A stretch of 64,000 bases of DNA from Pelargonium tetragonum (GCA_036897445.1 JAYMTL010000055.1:46870-110869), one strand, 5' to 3'. Counted from the first letter of the stretch, positions 25,330 through 40,515 are shown. Program-made: numbers and translations. Notes: generated from the letters alone by a model not told the origin.

Positions 25330-28300
25330 TTTTGGGAGATATCCATAACTCTTTACAAGGAAGCGAGATTTTTTAAGCCTTCTACTAAGTGAATACTAAA
25401 CTCTAAAAGATCTACCAAGAGGAGACCGTACAACTCCCATGCAAGATTCTATACAATACAAGGTCCAAAAAGGCCGAGCAAGAAACCTTATATACTTTGA
25501 CAAAAGCAAAGCTAGGGTTTATAATATAAGAGGGCCTGAATCCGTCCAACTTGTTTTGTTAAAACTGAGTATATTAATTGTTTTATTTCTAACGAAGGAA
25601 AGTGCGAGCACAAGGACACACACAGGCCTAAAAAGTACCCTATGTTAATTTGAGATCAACAGCCTAGGCAAGGATTTCTATAACAAAAGTGTAAAAAGAG
25701 ACCTTTTCGAAAAACAAATCAAATAGAATTCACTTTTTCAACTTACGACCACTTTCCTGAAAATAGAAAGTTTACAGACCCTTCTTAGCCTGGAAAAAAG
25801 TTTTCACAAAGTGTCTTCCTTTTGATGGGCTACTCTCCCTTTCGCCTTAGAAACTTAACGAATGGCCTAAACTAGCCAGTAGATTGCTCTAGAACTCCCC
25901 TTTATCAAGAAACTAGTAAGCAGAGGAAGAATTTCAAGAGGAAGTTAACTAGGTCCTAGAATAACTTTTTCGTAGATTTAGCTCGGAATATCTACCCCTT
26001 ATGACTACGGAAAAGGCTCCCTAAGAATTCCTTTTATGTTATGCTAGCTAATGTTGGTATGTAGTAAATGGCGGAAGCTTTTTTCGTTTTTAATCTTGGT
26101 GTTCAAGATAGGACCCTATGAGTATCCTCTCAAAGAGGTAAAGTCTTTATTGCCAATAAGGATTCTCTAGAGGCAGGCTCCCCTTTTCATGTGAGATTTT
26201 GGGTTCTACAAAGAATTAAGTTCTTGTGGTTTGATTAGTCCAGCAATTACCGAATTTCTTAATATTAATGTGCTTTCTTTTTTTCTTTCTTAACAGATTA
26301 GTTAGCTACTAGGTTTTCTAAGGATTTTTTTACCGCAGAAACAGAAATTAGGCTTCTTATCTTATATATCTTCCCTAAACTTAAAGACTTGCCCTACTAA
26401 AAGCCAAATAACGCAACACACTTTTTCGAAGAATATATTACCAAAACAGGTGCCCAGAAAAGAAAAAACCCATCTTAACTTTCCAAAAAGGTAACTAATT
26501 TTCCAGCAGCCCTTATTTAAGTTGAGTTAGTCACTACATTTACAATCACAAACGATATAAATAAGCTAGTTATATAGAGCCTGGAGTTTTTTCTGTAAGT
26601 ACGTGAACCTTGGAAAAGCGAAGAATAATGAAAATGAATTATACTCGACAGGAGAACCCTGCAAAGAAATAACGGATTGTTTACTAGATAAGTTTCGACC
26701 TATATATCAGACAAGGGCTCTTAAACGACTCTTTAATTTGAAGAATTTTCCCTAAAGTTTAGCTGATAAATAAGAAGCGCAGCTGCATACGGAAAATAAG
26801 GAATAACCCAAAGTACAAAAAGCATCCATAGAGGTTACCTTAAACTCCTGTCCAGGGGGTTGCTCTACAAAAAGTCTTTTTAAAATTATCAGTACCGGGG
26901 TTCAGGAGTTTAGAGATATTCACTTAACCCTGTTCCGTAATTCTATAAAAAGTGTAAATCCTTGTCTTGTGGGATTCTATAGCTATGAAGCTATGACCTA
27001 AAATAACATATTTCAGCTTGTTATCTCTACCCCAGATAGTATAAAAATTCTTTTGTTAGCAAAGGGCTTAATGCTCTCTATTTTTTTATAAATAAAACTT
27101 TAATGATAATGAAAGATTTTGAACTTGCAGTGCTTTTGATAAGTAACTCTTTGCTCTTGGAAAAACTAAAGGATTATTGCAAAAATAGTGTATAGTATAA
27201 GATACTGTAGAGGCCACCCTCTTTAGTAGGATGATATTCGAATTCCTTTATTTCATTTCCTAGATTTAGTTAGGAGTTCTGTTAATTTTAAGGGTTAGAT
27301 AAAAAAGGTTTTTCTTTGTTTTAGAATTAATTCCGAAACTTATGTAGATATATCCGGGTTTTTTTGTAGGCATCGACCGAGGCGAAGGAAACACTAACTT
27401 TTACTAAACTAAAGGTTGTGTAGAAACTCCTCTTCGTTTATCTCAATTGATACATAAAATTGACTTCCCTAATTACGTATTAACCTGGATTTCTTTTCAA
27501 TTTGAATTTAAAGCAGTAGCTAGCTTGAATACTTTACGCCCCAAAAGTCCTCGACAAGTATCCTGATATTCATAAAGCACACAGAACTGGACTAAGTTTA
27601 TAACACGTCTACTCTTATGCTTGTAAAGGATCCCTTACCATACCCACCAAATTCTTACAGACCTTTTTTCTTATGCATACCTCTCTTTATTTCTAGATTT
27701 TGGATCTCTCTTCTTAGTCTTAGAAGTACTCAACTACTACTATGTCAGGATTTACTTATGTTTTATATGCCCGATATAGCCATTAAAAAGCAAAATCGAA
27801 TTTCGAGTTTTTAACATCTTACTCTTTGAGTAATGGACCCCTTCCACTACAAGTGCTCTGTATCTCAAAATATAGTATAAAAATTCTTTCTCTTAGCCAT
27901 CGGATCTTAACGAAACGCCATATAATATAAACTTACTACTCTTTACCGTAGTTTGTACAAGAAATTTTTGTAGGTATAAAAACGGACCTAACATCTGCTA
28001 TACTGAGTTCTTAACAGTAGGGAATCTAACATTTTTATTGGAAATTTCATTATTACTTTGACAAATACAAGACTTAATCCTGGAATTGAGACTCTCGCCC
28101 TAGGTTTCTCTTCTCTTCAGTTTGTACTTTGGCCTGGCCCAAGATCGTAGGAAGCTACTCGAACTTGCTTAATAGCGTTCAGGTGGGGCACCCTCTCCTT
28201 TGAATACAGGATTGTCAAACAAATAGGTAACGACTTTGAAAACTCATTCTTTCTACTATTTTGTATATTTCTTGCTACTAATTAATCAACTTTCTAATTT

Positions 28301-31300
28301 AGACAAACCCCTGTAAACAGAAACCGGACTCCTTTTTAATAAAATTTTTATGTTCTTACTTTCTTTATTTTATTCTCGCTAATCTAATTAAATTCTAGTT
28401 TTTACTACCTTATAGTTAAATTTTCTTGAAAACGCAAAATGGGAAAGAAGCCCCCGTATAACCTGGGGTGGGTTTCGTTTTATAGAAAGAAGCGTCCATT
28501 GAAATTGAGTCTAACTCTTCTCTTTAGAACTTTTATAGGATATACATGAATATATCGCGAATACGCAAAAAACGGAATTCTATAGGATAGACAAAGTTAT
28601 TGCTATAAAAAAAGCCTGACCCTTATTAGATCTGGCTGTGTCGACTTAAAGGGGACTCTTTATGGAAAAACTCGATTCATTCCATTTTCACCACTTCTTT
28701 AAAAGTCAATATACAAGCACAAGTAAATTAAGAGATTACTGCAGCTTTATAAGATACGGCCTACTCTCTATTATAATTTATGTAAGAGTACTAGTACCTC
28801 GGAACCTACCTCGTGTTAAGTGAAAGAAGAAAGAGTCTTTGTTTGGTAGTGTTTTAGCCTATCCCGATTCTTGAACACTTCTACACTTATCAAAAAGCTC
28901 CTCATTTGTATTAGCTAAAGTCAAGTAATCCCAGCTCTTCTCGTGGAACCGGGTCTTATAAAAGAGTTTCATTATCTATTGGAGGGTTTAGAACGTGTTT
29001 CCTTAAGTAGAATTTCTTTCAATAGGTATAAATTCTGGAAAGGATTCCCGAATTAATCAAAAGGAAATCGCATGGTGTTTATCCTTTTTCTTATGCCCTT
29101 TTGTTTTAATTTAATATAAGGTTAAAGCTTATTGCAGGATTTCTAAGTTAATTAAAGAACTCATTGAGGTTCCTAGCTCTCTGTTTTTCACATAAAAGGT
29201 ACAGAGCGCTTCTAAAATGGGAAAAAGGCTTTAATCAGAGCTTAATCCCAAGATTCTCTTTAGCTAAATTGGAGGTCCCTCTTACTAGTTAAAGTACCTC
29301 TTTTCAGGAATGTAGAAACGAAGTACAGGAATTTTAAAGGGGTTTCCTCTGTTGTGCTTTTGAGCGAGACAGTAGACTTCAATAGGTTTTTTAAGTCAAA
29401 GCCCTATTTTCCTGTTTAGAAAGGTAATTAATAAAAGCAATAATAGCGCGGTGCACCCCCTTTTTTATCCGGGATATACCATGTCATAGTTTTAGAACCC
29501 TAAATCAGGAAAATCCCTAAGTTTATATCTAAATACCTGATGCCCGAGCTACATAGAGTAGATACCTTTATCTTGGAAAATGCTCCTTACTTCTAACAGG
29601 CCTTAGTGTATTTTATTTTAATACCCTAAAAAGGGGCTTGTTGTATTTCCAAGACTTTTGTAAACGAGTACACTAAAATTTCTATTGAATTGATAAGAGA
29701 CTAAATGACTAGAAAATGATAAGCCTTCTAAAAAGAGGGGTTAACTCTAAATTGATACCAAAATATATGGATATGCAGTAACACAAGAAAACACGTAAAT
29801 GGGGGTAGAATGCCAAGAACCCGCCTTAAGGTATACCTACTAAATCCCTCTTTATCTTTATATTAATATTCTAGAACTCGGGAATTTGTAATTAGAGGCT
29901 CTGAAAGCTTTTGGAATTTCGTAAAATGTGCGTGCTTTTTTATGGTTTGTATACTCTTTAAAGCGGGATCTAATATTTTGAATCGTAGAAATTCCGTGTT
30001 TTATACTCTATTCCTAGACGGGTATCCGAGATATGGAGTTACGTACGTAAGTAGAACTTTCCTTAGGTTTAACCGCCCAAACTTTTTTTAGTCCTAAGTA
30101 AAGTTTTCAAAATATATAAGGAGAAGCAAATCAACGAGACCCCTCTCGATACTCCAAATATTCTTTTCTACTTTATTTAAATTTAAGAAAGCAAATGCTT
30201 ACAAAAAATGCTACCAATAAAAAGGGGAAGATAGTATAAGAATGAATAATGAATAAGGATAGAATTTTCAAGGACCCAAAATAGAAAGTTATTACAGTAT
30301 GCTAAGTGGGGGCTAAACACAATGAGGGCAAGATGAAACAAGCTAATATAAAGAAGAACAAGGAAAAATATCCGGAGTCTCCAGAGCAAGCATACCTGCT
30401 TTGCATTCCTAAAAATAGGATAATATAATATCAACTGCTGGGGCACAATAAGAACGCTTCTATCTACTGAAACTTTTCCCATCTCTACTAAATTTCGTGC
30501 CTTAAAGGGTACTCTATCTAATTAAATTATAAAGTAAAAAAAGAATCTCTAAAAAGGCTAAGAAAGAGGACTTCCTTATAAACTTTATTAATATTGCCCC
30601 GTGTGCCTTGCTACTTAAAAACCCGGATCAGAAAGAGAATAAAACTCTCCTTCGGTTCTTTTCTAATCTAAAAGAGTTTCCATTACATAAGCTGACCTAA
30701 TAAAGAAGACCCCGGTAACAAGAGTTCAAGCCCTACCCCTAAGATCCCTATCCTATCTGGGAGTGCCCTCTTAAAAGGGTGTCTTGTTTTACAAAATGAA
30801 AGTCAAGAAAGTTTCGGTCCGATAAGGCTCTCTATATATAAAGGGGTTCTTCGCCTCATACTTGACAGGGACTCTTTTTTCGAAAACAGCTTCAGTAAGG
30901 TTGGGTTTAGACTCCTAAACATTTATTTTATATTCCTGAGTTTTAAAAAGTCGTCGAGTTAATTAGTAAATGGCTGCCCTTTTATCCTAAGAAATTCTAT
31001 TTAGATTTTGTAAAAAGGCTCATGGACTGAAATTGAAATACCGGCGCAAGTTTTAGCCCTCAAAGGCCCTAAGTATCTAATTACTATAAGTATAAAACTG
31101 TAGGGGGCGCCGAAGGTTCGAATCGAAGCAGCACCAATACGCAATAGAATTTTTAATACCAATCCTACAGAGAATAAAGCTAACTTTAGATATAGAATAA
31201 TAGTAAAAAAATCTGAGCTAACTTAAAGTTAGGTGTAACTTTACTCAATAAAAGGTGTTAACCCTTTAAATTTAAATAGCGAATAATATTCTCTTTAATA

Positions 31301-33699
31301 GTTGTGACTCTCATCTTAATTGAGTCCTATAGAAAGAAGAAAATTACAGGGAATTTTCCCATCTCCTATTTTAGCTTATGGTTCTTTATTAAAAATAAGT
31401 AGGGGGTACCCAAAAAAAGCAAGAACTTCATTGGCGTCTCCAGAAATTTCCCTCCGTGCTTTTCAAAAAAGATTTAAGCACCCTTTGTACAAAGTAGTAC
31501 TTGACATAAAGTATAGCGCTTACTTATTTATAACCTTTTGATCTACTTGTAACTAGTAACTAGGTATCGACAGGAGAAGAAAATTACCAATCAACTAAGT
31601 AAAATCTAAGAAGTATGTAGAGGAAGTCCGAACATTTGGACATACAATTTTCTGCACTATCATAGGCCTGCCCATTTGAAATCCCAAATATCTTTGATTA
31701 TAAAAGCCTATTCACTTAAAAAAGAAAGGTAAACGAAAAAAATTCTATTAGCCCAGTTCTATATTATTTTGAATGGTCAAGAGCCCTTTAAAGAGTCCTC
31801 TTTTTTTTGTCACTGCCCCCATATTTATCTTCTTAATGTTAGGGCTGAAAGGAAGTCTCCCTCAAAAATCTCAAATGAATCCTGCTGTGGGGGCTCCTAA
31901 AAGGAAGAAGTATTAAAACTAACGGAATCTCTTTCTATCAAGAAGGCGGGGACCTTAAACCTTGAGTGAGCAATTCTGAGTCACACTATCTTTTGGCATA
32001 AATTTAAGGACAAAATGCACTAAGAACTCTTTTTTAGGAAAAGTTTGACTTATTTTTTAACGACCTCTAAGAATTTAAGAAATGTTTTACTTGTAAAGCA
32101 GTAGCTGGGAGAGTCCTAAGTCCCCATATGACAAGCATAAAAAATCTTCCTTTTCTGAGTGCACGGAAAGCGCCCAACCAAAATTCAAACAAGCACTTAT
32201 TCAAGAGGGTCTCAAACTATACGAGACAAAACTCTTAGTATATATGATTTAGTCTAAGCTTCGAACCTACAAAATTCACAGTAAGGGTAAAGAATTCTTT
32301 GAATGTCTCAAGAAAATACTCAAGTACAACGGATTTCAAAGGGTTGAGATTTGCCAATAAGCGAGGGGTTAAGTCTTACTTTGGGCCTCTAAGAAGAAAA
32401 ATTGGGATGCTTGCTTTGGAATGAATCGGTATTTTGAAATTCTGGATAAAAAAGAGTTTTAATAAAGCTAAAACTTACAAATCTCTAAAAGATTTTACTT
32501 TTAGATACATTTACGTTAGGAATAAGCTAGAATCTGTAGTCAGAATCACGCAAAAGGGACAAAATAGAGAACAGAAATTTTACTATGTCTGCCTTTTTTG
32601 TTTCGGGAAATATACTAATAATAAACCAAAAATAGAAAATAGTGCTAGCCATGGAACATGCGTGATTTTTCTTATTTTCCAATTTGAGTCAATCTGTTTT
32701 ATATTCGTAAAATAAAAAAGGGGGTCAATTCCGGTAACAGTTGATAGTCAAGTCCGATCCATTTTTGTGTACTTTATCCGTGCAAGGAATTCCCATTTCA
32801 GGGGAGAACCGTAGATTGAAAGTCTTAGGAATTGCTATCAAAGGTATACTATATACACTTACTTATACTTATATTAAAGTAATATAGAAAGTTTTTTCGT
32901 AGATGTGTAGCCAAAATGCATGAATCGAGTTCTTGGTCATCTTGTGAAAAAGGTCTTATACTACATAGACAAAGGCATAGTTTAGTATTCCAAAGCATTT
33001 CCAAGGGGGCAACTCCTGCTATACCTACTAAATGAAATGTATGTACGAAGGGTTCTCGACTCCCCTTTGGTCTATAACAGTCCCGGATATATGGTATGTA
33101 CTACTTTAGTACAAATTCTGCCTGCAGTTCGTGAATGCATTTATTATAAAGGGAATCCTATAATCTCAAGGAGGAGACTTGACTCCGGTTTCTCTAATCT
33201 TTCCCTCAAACTTACTTGGACTACTATTTTTTTATCCCGGAATATGTGATTATAAGAAAGCGGTATAATAAGAATAATCTAACCTATGCAACGGACTTTG
33301 CTGCATTCAGATTTTAAAAAGTATTGTAGCAGAATGATTTTTTTGTGTAAACAATATAATATTGATTATAGGGACCCTTAAGATTAAGAGCAGCTTTTCC
33401 TTTTCTGAAGTTGAGTTGGGATTGGTTTTAAGGCATTATCCGCAAGTCAAATTTCTTTTATATTTTATTATACTTCTTACCATACTTTTCTCGACTTCTT
33501 AATGCATACCTTAATACCTCTGGCTCTCTAAAATCATAATACCCCTATTGTTTCTTAAAAACCCTTAATTTAGGAACTCTCAAAACTCCCCCGGAAAATG
33601 ACAATTACCTTCGAGAAAGTCTACTATTGATAAGACCCCTATATCCGGGGCGGGGGTTTTTAGTAATGCTACTTGTCCCAGGGCCTTGCGAGTCTGGCC

Positions 33700-33850
33700 T
33701 GTACCTACTCTAGCTAGTGTATTCTTCTTGTTCTTTTTATGGGTCTTCCTTCTTGCCTGTATCTGGATCCTGTTAGCAAGTAGTCTATGTATATCTTACT
33801 TATAGTTACTCTTATTATACATACTTCTTATTAGTTAGTAATGTAATAAG
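33700..33850 (-). repeat. R1-like relic, minus orientation
   Basis: Its minus strand reads CTTGCTAACAGGATCC, then ATACAGGCAAGAAGGAAGAC, then CATAAAAAGAACAAGAAG. This parallels 20300-20365, where CTTGCTAACAAGAGT is followed by CTACAGGTAGAGG and then AAGAAGAAGACTCC. Diverged and of uncertain length. Confidence 0.38.
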
Positions 33851-35145
33851 ATAATAGAGAGATAGTAAATTCAAATAAAAAGTCTTTGACTTCTTTAGCT
33901 CCAGAATTCTCTTATTCCTTATTCTAGTAGACAATACGTGAGTTCAAGTCCTACCCCTTATGCTTGTTGATTAACTTTCATACTTCTGCACACCTTTCTT
34001 TAGTAAAGACTTTCAAAAGGGATTTAGGACTAAACCAGATAACCCCCGAGGTTACTATCTAGAATGCTATTTATCACTAGTTTAGGGTGCTCAAACCTTT
34101 TTTCTATATGAGATACCAGTTCCCAGAGTTAAGCGGGGGTGCAGTATAGGGTTCCTTATTTCTTAAATACCAGGAAGGGTTCTCGTGTGTGTTCGCTTGT
34201 TTAAGCGCCTTCAAGCTCTAACTTTAAGTTTAAGAAGGCCTATTCAGAGACGTAGATAAATAAGGTATTCATAAACTGGATTTATTAGGCTTTTAACCTC
34301 GTTCAAAAGGGTGCTAAGATCCAATCACTAGGATAGTAAAAACGAGGATTACCCCTAAGGATCGGGCTAAGACCCGAGAAAAACCCCTATTGAGCACAAA
34401 GTCTAAGGCTGCTTATACTTAGATAAAAGTATGTCAGAGGTTCTTATCAAGCTGAGTATTGGTTTTATTTCATAGTTATAAAGGAGTCCCCTAGATTTTA
34501 AAGAGATATATAATTATCGCTTAAGCTCCTAAACTAACCTTATAATTTTTTTGTTAGGCAAAGATTTGAGAAGGTAAAGCGAAGGTATGTATAGAGAATT
34601 CCAGAGCACTTAAAGATGAAAAGAAAAACTCCACCTTTTCAGAGCAAGCTACAGAAAGAAAGCATCACTACAGGCACAATTAACTTCGATTATAAGATAA
34701 GAGCGGCTCCTCCCCTATCTAGAATGCAACACTCCCTTCACTTCCTAACAGCAACTAAAGGAGTCAAATTCTCTAACAAAAATTTTTACCCTGTGCAATT
34801 ACTTAGAAAAGCCTCGAAGCACTCCCACCCGGTATATTAGTTGCATAAAAATATCCTAAGTCTTGTTGTATATTGGGTTTCCGTCAAATATCTCTAATAT
34901 CATAGAATGAAAATTAGAACCCTCGGAATTTTTTCTTTGATTAAAAAGTTACAAATAGAAGTCAACCTACCCCAATTTTGATTGTACGGATTCCTTATAA
35001 AGAGGGCTTTTACTCAAGCAAGATTTTTCAGGAGTTTTCTATCCGAGTACAATTTTATTTAAGTTCTGTCTCTGATACTTTGTACTTTGCTTTTCCACTC
35101 TATAAATAAGGCTTCCAACTTCCTACAAAAGGATTGGATCCTTTT

Positions 35146-35165
35146 CAATTCCCATCAATTCCCAT
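35146..35165. repeat. tandem duplication of a 10-mer
   Basis: CAATTCCCAT occurs twice in direct succession without a mismatch. This looks like a recent slippage or repair duplication in otherwise unique sequence. Confidence 0.75.
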
Positions 35166-38100
35166 ATCGAAAGTAAGTTCTTTCATTAGTCCCCTATTTA
35201 TTGGCCCGTGTCTTTCATTTTCCCCAAATACCAAGCTTTGTGAAATTAGAATCATATCTAGGTGCGCTCAATGAGGATTCATTTAGTTTTTTCTTCCCTT
35301 AAAGGGGATTCCTGCAGGTTCTTTTTAGTTAGGTTTTTCTGGACTGGAGAATAGTCTAGTCTGATAATGAAAACAGGAATTCGATAATTATGAGTATAGG
35401 GTAATCGCCAGAAGGTTTAGTTATACGTGTGTTCTATTATTATTCTATTCAATACATTTACAGGATAAAAGGTATAGCAGTAGTAGTGAGAGCACGGTTG
35501 CTAGTAATCCAGGAGCCTTCTTTGAATAAAGGAAGATATATAAGTGTTTTTCTTAAAAATAAGATTTGGGGCAGCTTGCATCTTATGGGTATATTATAAA
35601 AAGTAATTTGGCCTTAAGTTCAAGAACTTTACAAAGGAGTTTTCCTTTTCGCTAAGGCATTTCCCTATTGAAAATGCAGGGAAAGGGGTCCTAATTCTAA
35701 CGAGATGCTTATAATATTGTACAAGTTAGGGGTATCCATAGTCTAAAAAATTTTTAAGGGGGACTCCTTTTATTATAATAAAGCGCAGCCCAATCACAAA
35801 AACTAAATACAATACTTAGATATACTCCTTTAATCTCTGTAATAAATTAATAAATAGCAATAAATGGAAATTTGCCCTAGTTATTAATCTCAAATACTCA
35901 AGATTCTGGGCTCTACTATTCTATTAATTAAATGGGATCCTTATATTCAAAAAGAGGTCCTAAACCTTTAAATTTAGCTCGACTTACCCAAGGGTAATGG
36001 GTTCTCTTGTGCAGCAAAGTCAAAAAAATCCCTAGTTCGTGATATTACCGGCGTTGAAAATCAAGATACCGAGGAAGACTTTAGAATCAAATCAAAAAAC
36101 TTACTAGCAGCAGAACATATCCTTGGACCTCTGTCAGGACTTTGTATTACATTTGGCTACCCAGATGCTTATTAAAAACTCTATAATTCTAAAGTTTCCT
36201 ATAGTCAAAAAACCTCACTAAATAGATTGACTCCCCTACTAGGAAACCTACATAAGCCAGGTTTACAATGATATTCAAATTCTGTTAAGAGAAAAACACA
36301 TAAATAAGTGTTTTATAATAAACTTTAAAAGAGACAAGGTCTAAGTCTATTGAGTTGCCTATGAAATTTCTTTTGCTAAATGAAGCACTCCTAGCTTTCA
36401 CTGTTAGATCCGGACTTGGTATTTTAAGCGAACCCTATATACCTCAGTGTATACCCTTTTCAGTTACTCTTTATTCGTAAAACTCACGTCTTCTAAGGTT
36501 ACCTACCCTAACTGCAATTAAGTATTTGTTCTTCCGCAAATGACTAAACCTTATCAAAAAGCATAAGACGTAGCAAAATAAAATGTAGAAATACACGAAC
36601 TCTTGTTAAAATTGCTTTTACATTTCTTAGAATTTAAGTAGAACTTGACGGGCTAAGATTAGCTTTAGAGCTCCAACTTAGAAAAAGGCCCGTCTTCTTA
36701 TAAAGAACTTTTTAGCATCCCATTACAACTTTTTCCTTATACCTTTTCACAGGGGTCATGTACGAATATGCGCATTCAAGTCCAGATAGGGTCTAATCTA
36801 TACGGTATCAGAAGGACTTTTGATAGTCAAACTTCCTTTGCAGGGAATCCGCTATACTATATGGGCCTTTATACAAGGGCTCTATTAAAACTCGTTAGGA
36901 TAGGGGGTTCCCCTTTACTAGATATATTAACGATATCCGCAAGTTCCTGGTAGAAAATGAGTAAAACTGGAGTAGAGACCTAGCCTTTTTTAAGAAAAAC
37001 TCCGAGCTCTTGCTAAAAATTTTAAGAAGGAAACAGATATAGAGTAGGCTATTTGGGTTCTTTCGGAGATATAGGTATATAAGGGTTTACGCTCAACGAA
37101 GAAATTTTTCCTTTGTTCAAAGTCAAAACTTAGAGTTCAGCAATACAAGAGATTTAAAGAAAACCTACCAGTTATGTTCGATATACTTCTGGGCTTGCTT
37201 TGTGGGTAAAAAAATCAACCTCAAGACTTACGTACGTAGGTTCAAACTGCGTTGTTATAGGTAATTGGCTTTAAAGAGTTTCTCTTCTCCCGAGTGGGGG
37301 TATTCCGTTGTAAACTTTGTAGGGTCCGAGCATCTTTAATTAGACTTTGGTACCTCAAAATATATATAAAGTCTTGCAAGTTTTTACATAGTTTATTTTC
37401 CCTCAATTTAATTGCAATTTATGCCGGAGGAGAGAGGTCCTTTCTTAATTCTTAACTTTTATACTCCTCGACTTTACCCCTAGCGATTCCTTTTCAACTA
37501 AGGGATAGTCTTTTCTAACAGAGGCTTGACTAAAGGGGAATTCTAATACTTTATGAAAAAGAAAGAAACCCCTTAAACTTTTATGTAATTACTCAGACAA
37601 GATAAAAAATTTCTTTAGTAAATATAAGTCAGAAGTTTTCTATGAATTACTTCGCAAAGAGAATCCACTAAGTTAGCCAATTCGCTTAGGGGATACCCTT
37701 TGTTTATACACAGCTTTTTGCTTTTAAGAATACCTAGGTGAAAACAAGTGTGTATTTTTGGGGGAACCACCTAGACCCACCCTACCTTTAATAATTAGAA
37801 TGCCTTTTGCAGACTTGGCCTGCGCAAAGCCGGAGCAAATGTAAGATAACAACTTCAGAATAAACTGAGGAAGCTCGTGATGTAAAAAAAAAGGCCCTGG
37901 TTGGGAGAATATCCCTAGAATTAAAACACGTCATGTCCTCTATTTGTAAGATTTATACGCATATCTAGGTGGCTTAAACTCCTTATTTATGAAACTCGCG
38001 CATCAACTATAGAATTCATTCCAAGTCATTTAACTAAGGATTTATGGTGTACTTCATTGTATAGTCTTTGTGACGGAACTCTAGATCAGCTCACTAACTT

Positions 38101-40515
38101 TTACAAGATGTGATGTTAGGATCCCCGCAAGGCAGGTGTCCTGTATTTATTGAGATAATTTTATATCGGGGTATATTCCCCAGTCCGAGTCCCTTTTTAG
38201 GGAGCTCCTGTCAAACAAAAGAATTTGGTATTAATTAGAGCAATGCCCTATAAAAAGGAGCCCCTTTTTTGCCTTTACCTAGAGTATTCCTGCATTCTCT
38301 GCAAGCAGTACAATGTAAAATGAAGAATTTGATAAAGAGACCCATTTTAATTAAAGGGTCTTTCCTGGGCAGGCCTTAGCCGAGAATCTGGTTCACTAAT
38401 TAAAATGAAAAAAGTTAATTGTATTCTTAATAAGATGAGAGGGAAAACACTAGAGCAGACCCTGAATTCTTTTGGGCACCCCTTGTATATATTATTAAAA
38501 ATTCCAACAATATTTAATTTAAGGGTTTTTTCTTTTAGTAAATAGCATACAACTCCTTTTGTCTTGATAGACCCAGATTTAAGTTATTGTCTTTGATTTG
38601 TTACCTATTAATTTTAACTTGGAAGTCAAAAAAAATACAAGTTAACGAGGAAAAGTGGATATAGATAGGGAATTTTTCTTTTTTCCAGCCGTTTAGCAGC
38701 CTATTAAGGAAATCGTGTGTTGAGGTCTATGCTGCGGCCTTTCCGTGATATGATATAATCTACCTATAACTGAATCCGGAACAAAAAAGGGTTCCTTTAC
38801 TCTTGAATTTCGCTTTTTTAGGTGTATAACTCCATATTTGAGCTTTAGTTGATCCTTAGTTTAGGATGTTAAAGCTTACTTTCAGTATAGGTATTAAAAC
38901 CCCTTATTCTTAATTTAGGAAGCGGTGCTACTTATAAGGTACCTTATAAATAAAGAGCAAAGTACTACATGAGATAAAGCTTTATTTAGAATCTGTAACT
39001 CCTAATAAGTTAGTAGAATATAGGAAAATTGAAAGCATAGACCTCATTAGATCAAAAGCGATTTTTCAAAGTTAGGTTTTTTATGTTCGCTACTTCGTAT
39101 CCCTTACTTCTAAAAAAGTTTAGGCCTAAAATACACAGGGTTTTAGTCCAAAACCCGAAAATCCTTTAGCAGGCTCTTTAAACTGTAAACTAAGCAGCCA
39201 TTTAATTAAAAAATAGCCCAGGCAATCCACTGTGATATCTTTTTCACATGCAGGGGTTCGAAAGCCCTTGCAATTAATACTAAAACCTACTAAAAAAGAA
39301 ACTCTTAAGAAAAAGATTTAGGAACAAATTACAAAAAGAATTGAGGATAACAAAAAACTATAGAAATTACAAGAATATCAAAACTTCTTGTAAGGCAAGT
39401 TAAGCGCCATAAAACGCAAGCTAGCCTATTGAGTAATTCAAAAGTAAGTGCCATAAGACTCATATGAGAAACAGTGGGTACTCCTTTAGCGGTGAATCCC
39501 TATGGTAGGACAGGGGCTCGTCTTTTTTTATAAAGCATCCTATCCGTGGAAAACTTCATATTATAAGTAGTGTTTTGTATAATTCTAGCACAGACCATAG
39601 AGTATCCGCTGTCTAATACCAAAGGCCCATAAAACAGGATACTCCTTAAGTAAGTCATACAAAAAAGGATCTTATTAGGTTTTCTAACGGAAGACTTCCA
39701 TAATACTACAAAAATTAAGGAACAAAAAAGGGGGGATTCTATGCATCTACTTTGAGTCCTTTTACCGCTATTGGTAAAGCTAAAGTTAAGTACTTATCAC
39801 TAAGAGGAATTCCTATATATAATACTAAAATAAAAAGGGCGAAGATCTAGTAAAGGTGTTGCATTTTTTATACTAGATTTTTACACAGGGATACATATAA
39901 CTAACAAGGGGTCCTAATATCACTACATTTCCAGGCTATCCTTGAACAAAAGGCCCGGGTTCCTCGGTTGAAAACGCTGCGCAATCCCGTGTAAATACTA
40001 TCCGATAAAAGCTAAGGGTTTCCCAGCACCCAACTTATTTATGGAGCACTTTTTAGTTTCTTTGAAGACACGTCAAAACATATAAAGATTTTTTTATAAG
40101 TTAGTGCTACTTTAGTTAGTGGATAGCAGTTTGGGTTTTATTTAGACTTCTCGGTTATAATGTCAATAAAAACCTTATAGTAAAAGTAAGTTAAGGGGTG
40201 TCTTAAAATACGAAAGTATGCTAGACTTATTAAAAGTTTTTATATCATTAAGATACTCCGAAAAGCCCCGGGGGTCGTTTTGTAGGTAGTTCTCAAAGCG
40301 CGTAAATTACTTGTGTATTAGTTTTCAAATTGCATTATCTTTAGAATTTATAAGAAAAAAGCTACCCATCAATTAATGTGAAAGTCTAGAGAAAAGTACT
40401 ATGCTAGTAAAATTGGTAGGAGAGCCTCAATTTAGAGTAAGGAATTTCTCTAAGGATAAAACTACGTTTAAAAAAGATTCTTCATTTTACCTTATACCTC
40501 TTTATTACGAAAAAG

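Larger units (their letters stand above)
21131..33699. other. 12.6-kb stretch without genes
   Basis: No coding region, rRNA or intact tRNA is recognisable. Diverged R1 relics lie at about 22830-22945 (minus, octamer at 22875-22882) and 24000-24200 (plus). The possible tRNA-Cys relic at 25259-25329 is listed separately. Overlapping frames on both strands around 23415-23798 reflect a local lack of stop codons. A 12-bp palindrome TTACGTACGTAA is at 30039-30050. Frames of 93-99 codons (30183-30482 minus, 32434-32715 plus) show no known motif. Confidence 0.55.

Noticed and set aside
31619-31640. AGAGGAAGTCCGAAC resembling the conserved 5' element of RNase P RNA
   Set aside because: No matching 3' conserved element (ACAGAA...GGCTTA) lies within 400 bases, and one A of the core is missing.
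30722-33960. Near-identical 20-mers (GAGTTCAAGYCCTACCCCT) at 30722 and 33940
   Set aside because: About one such pair with one mismatch is expected by chance in 64 kb, and the flanks are unrelated.
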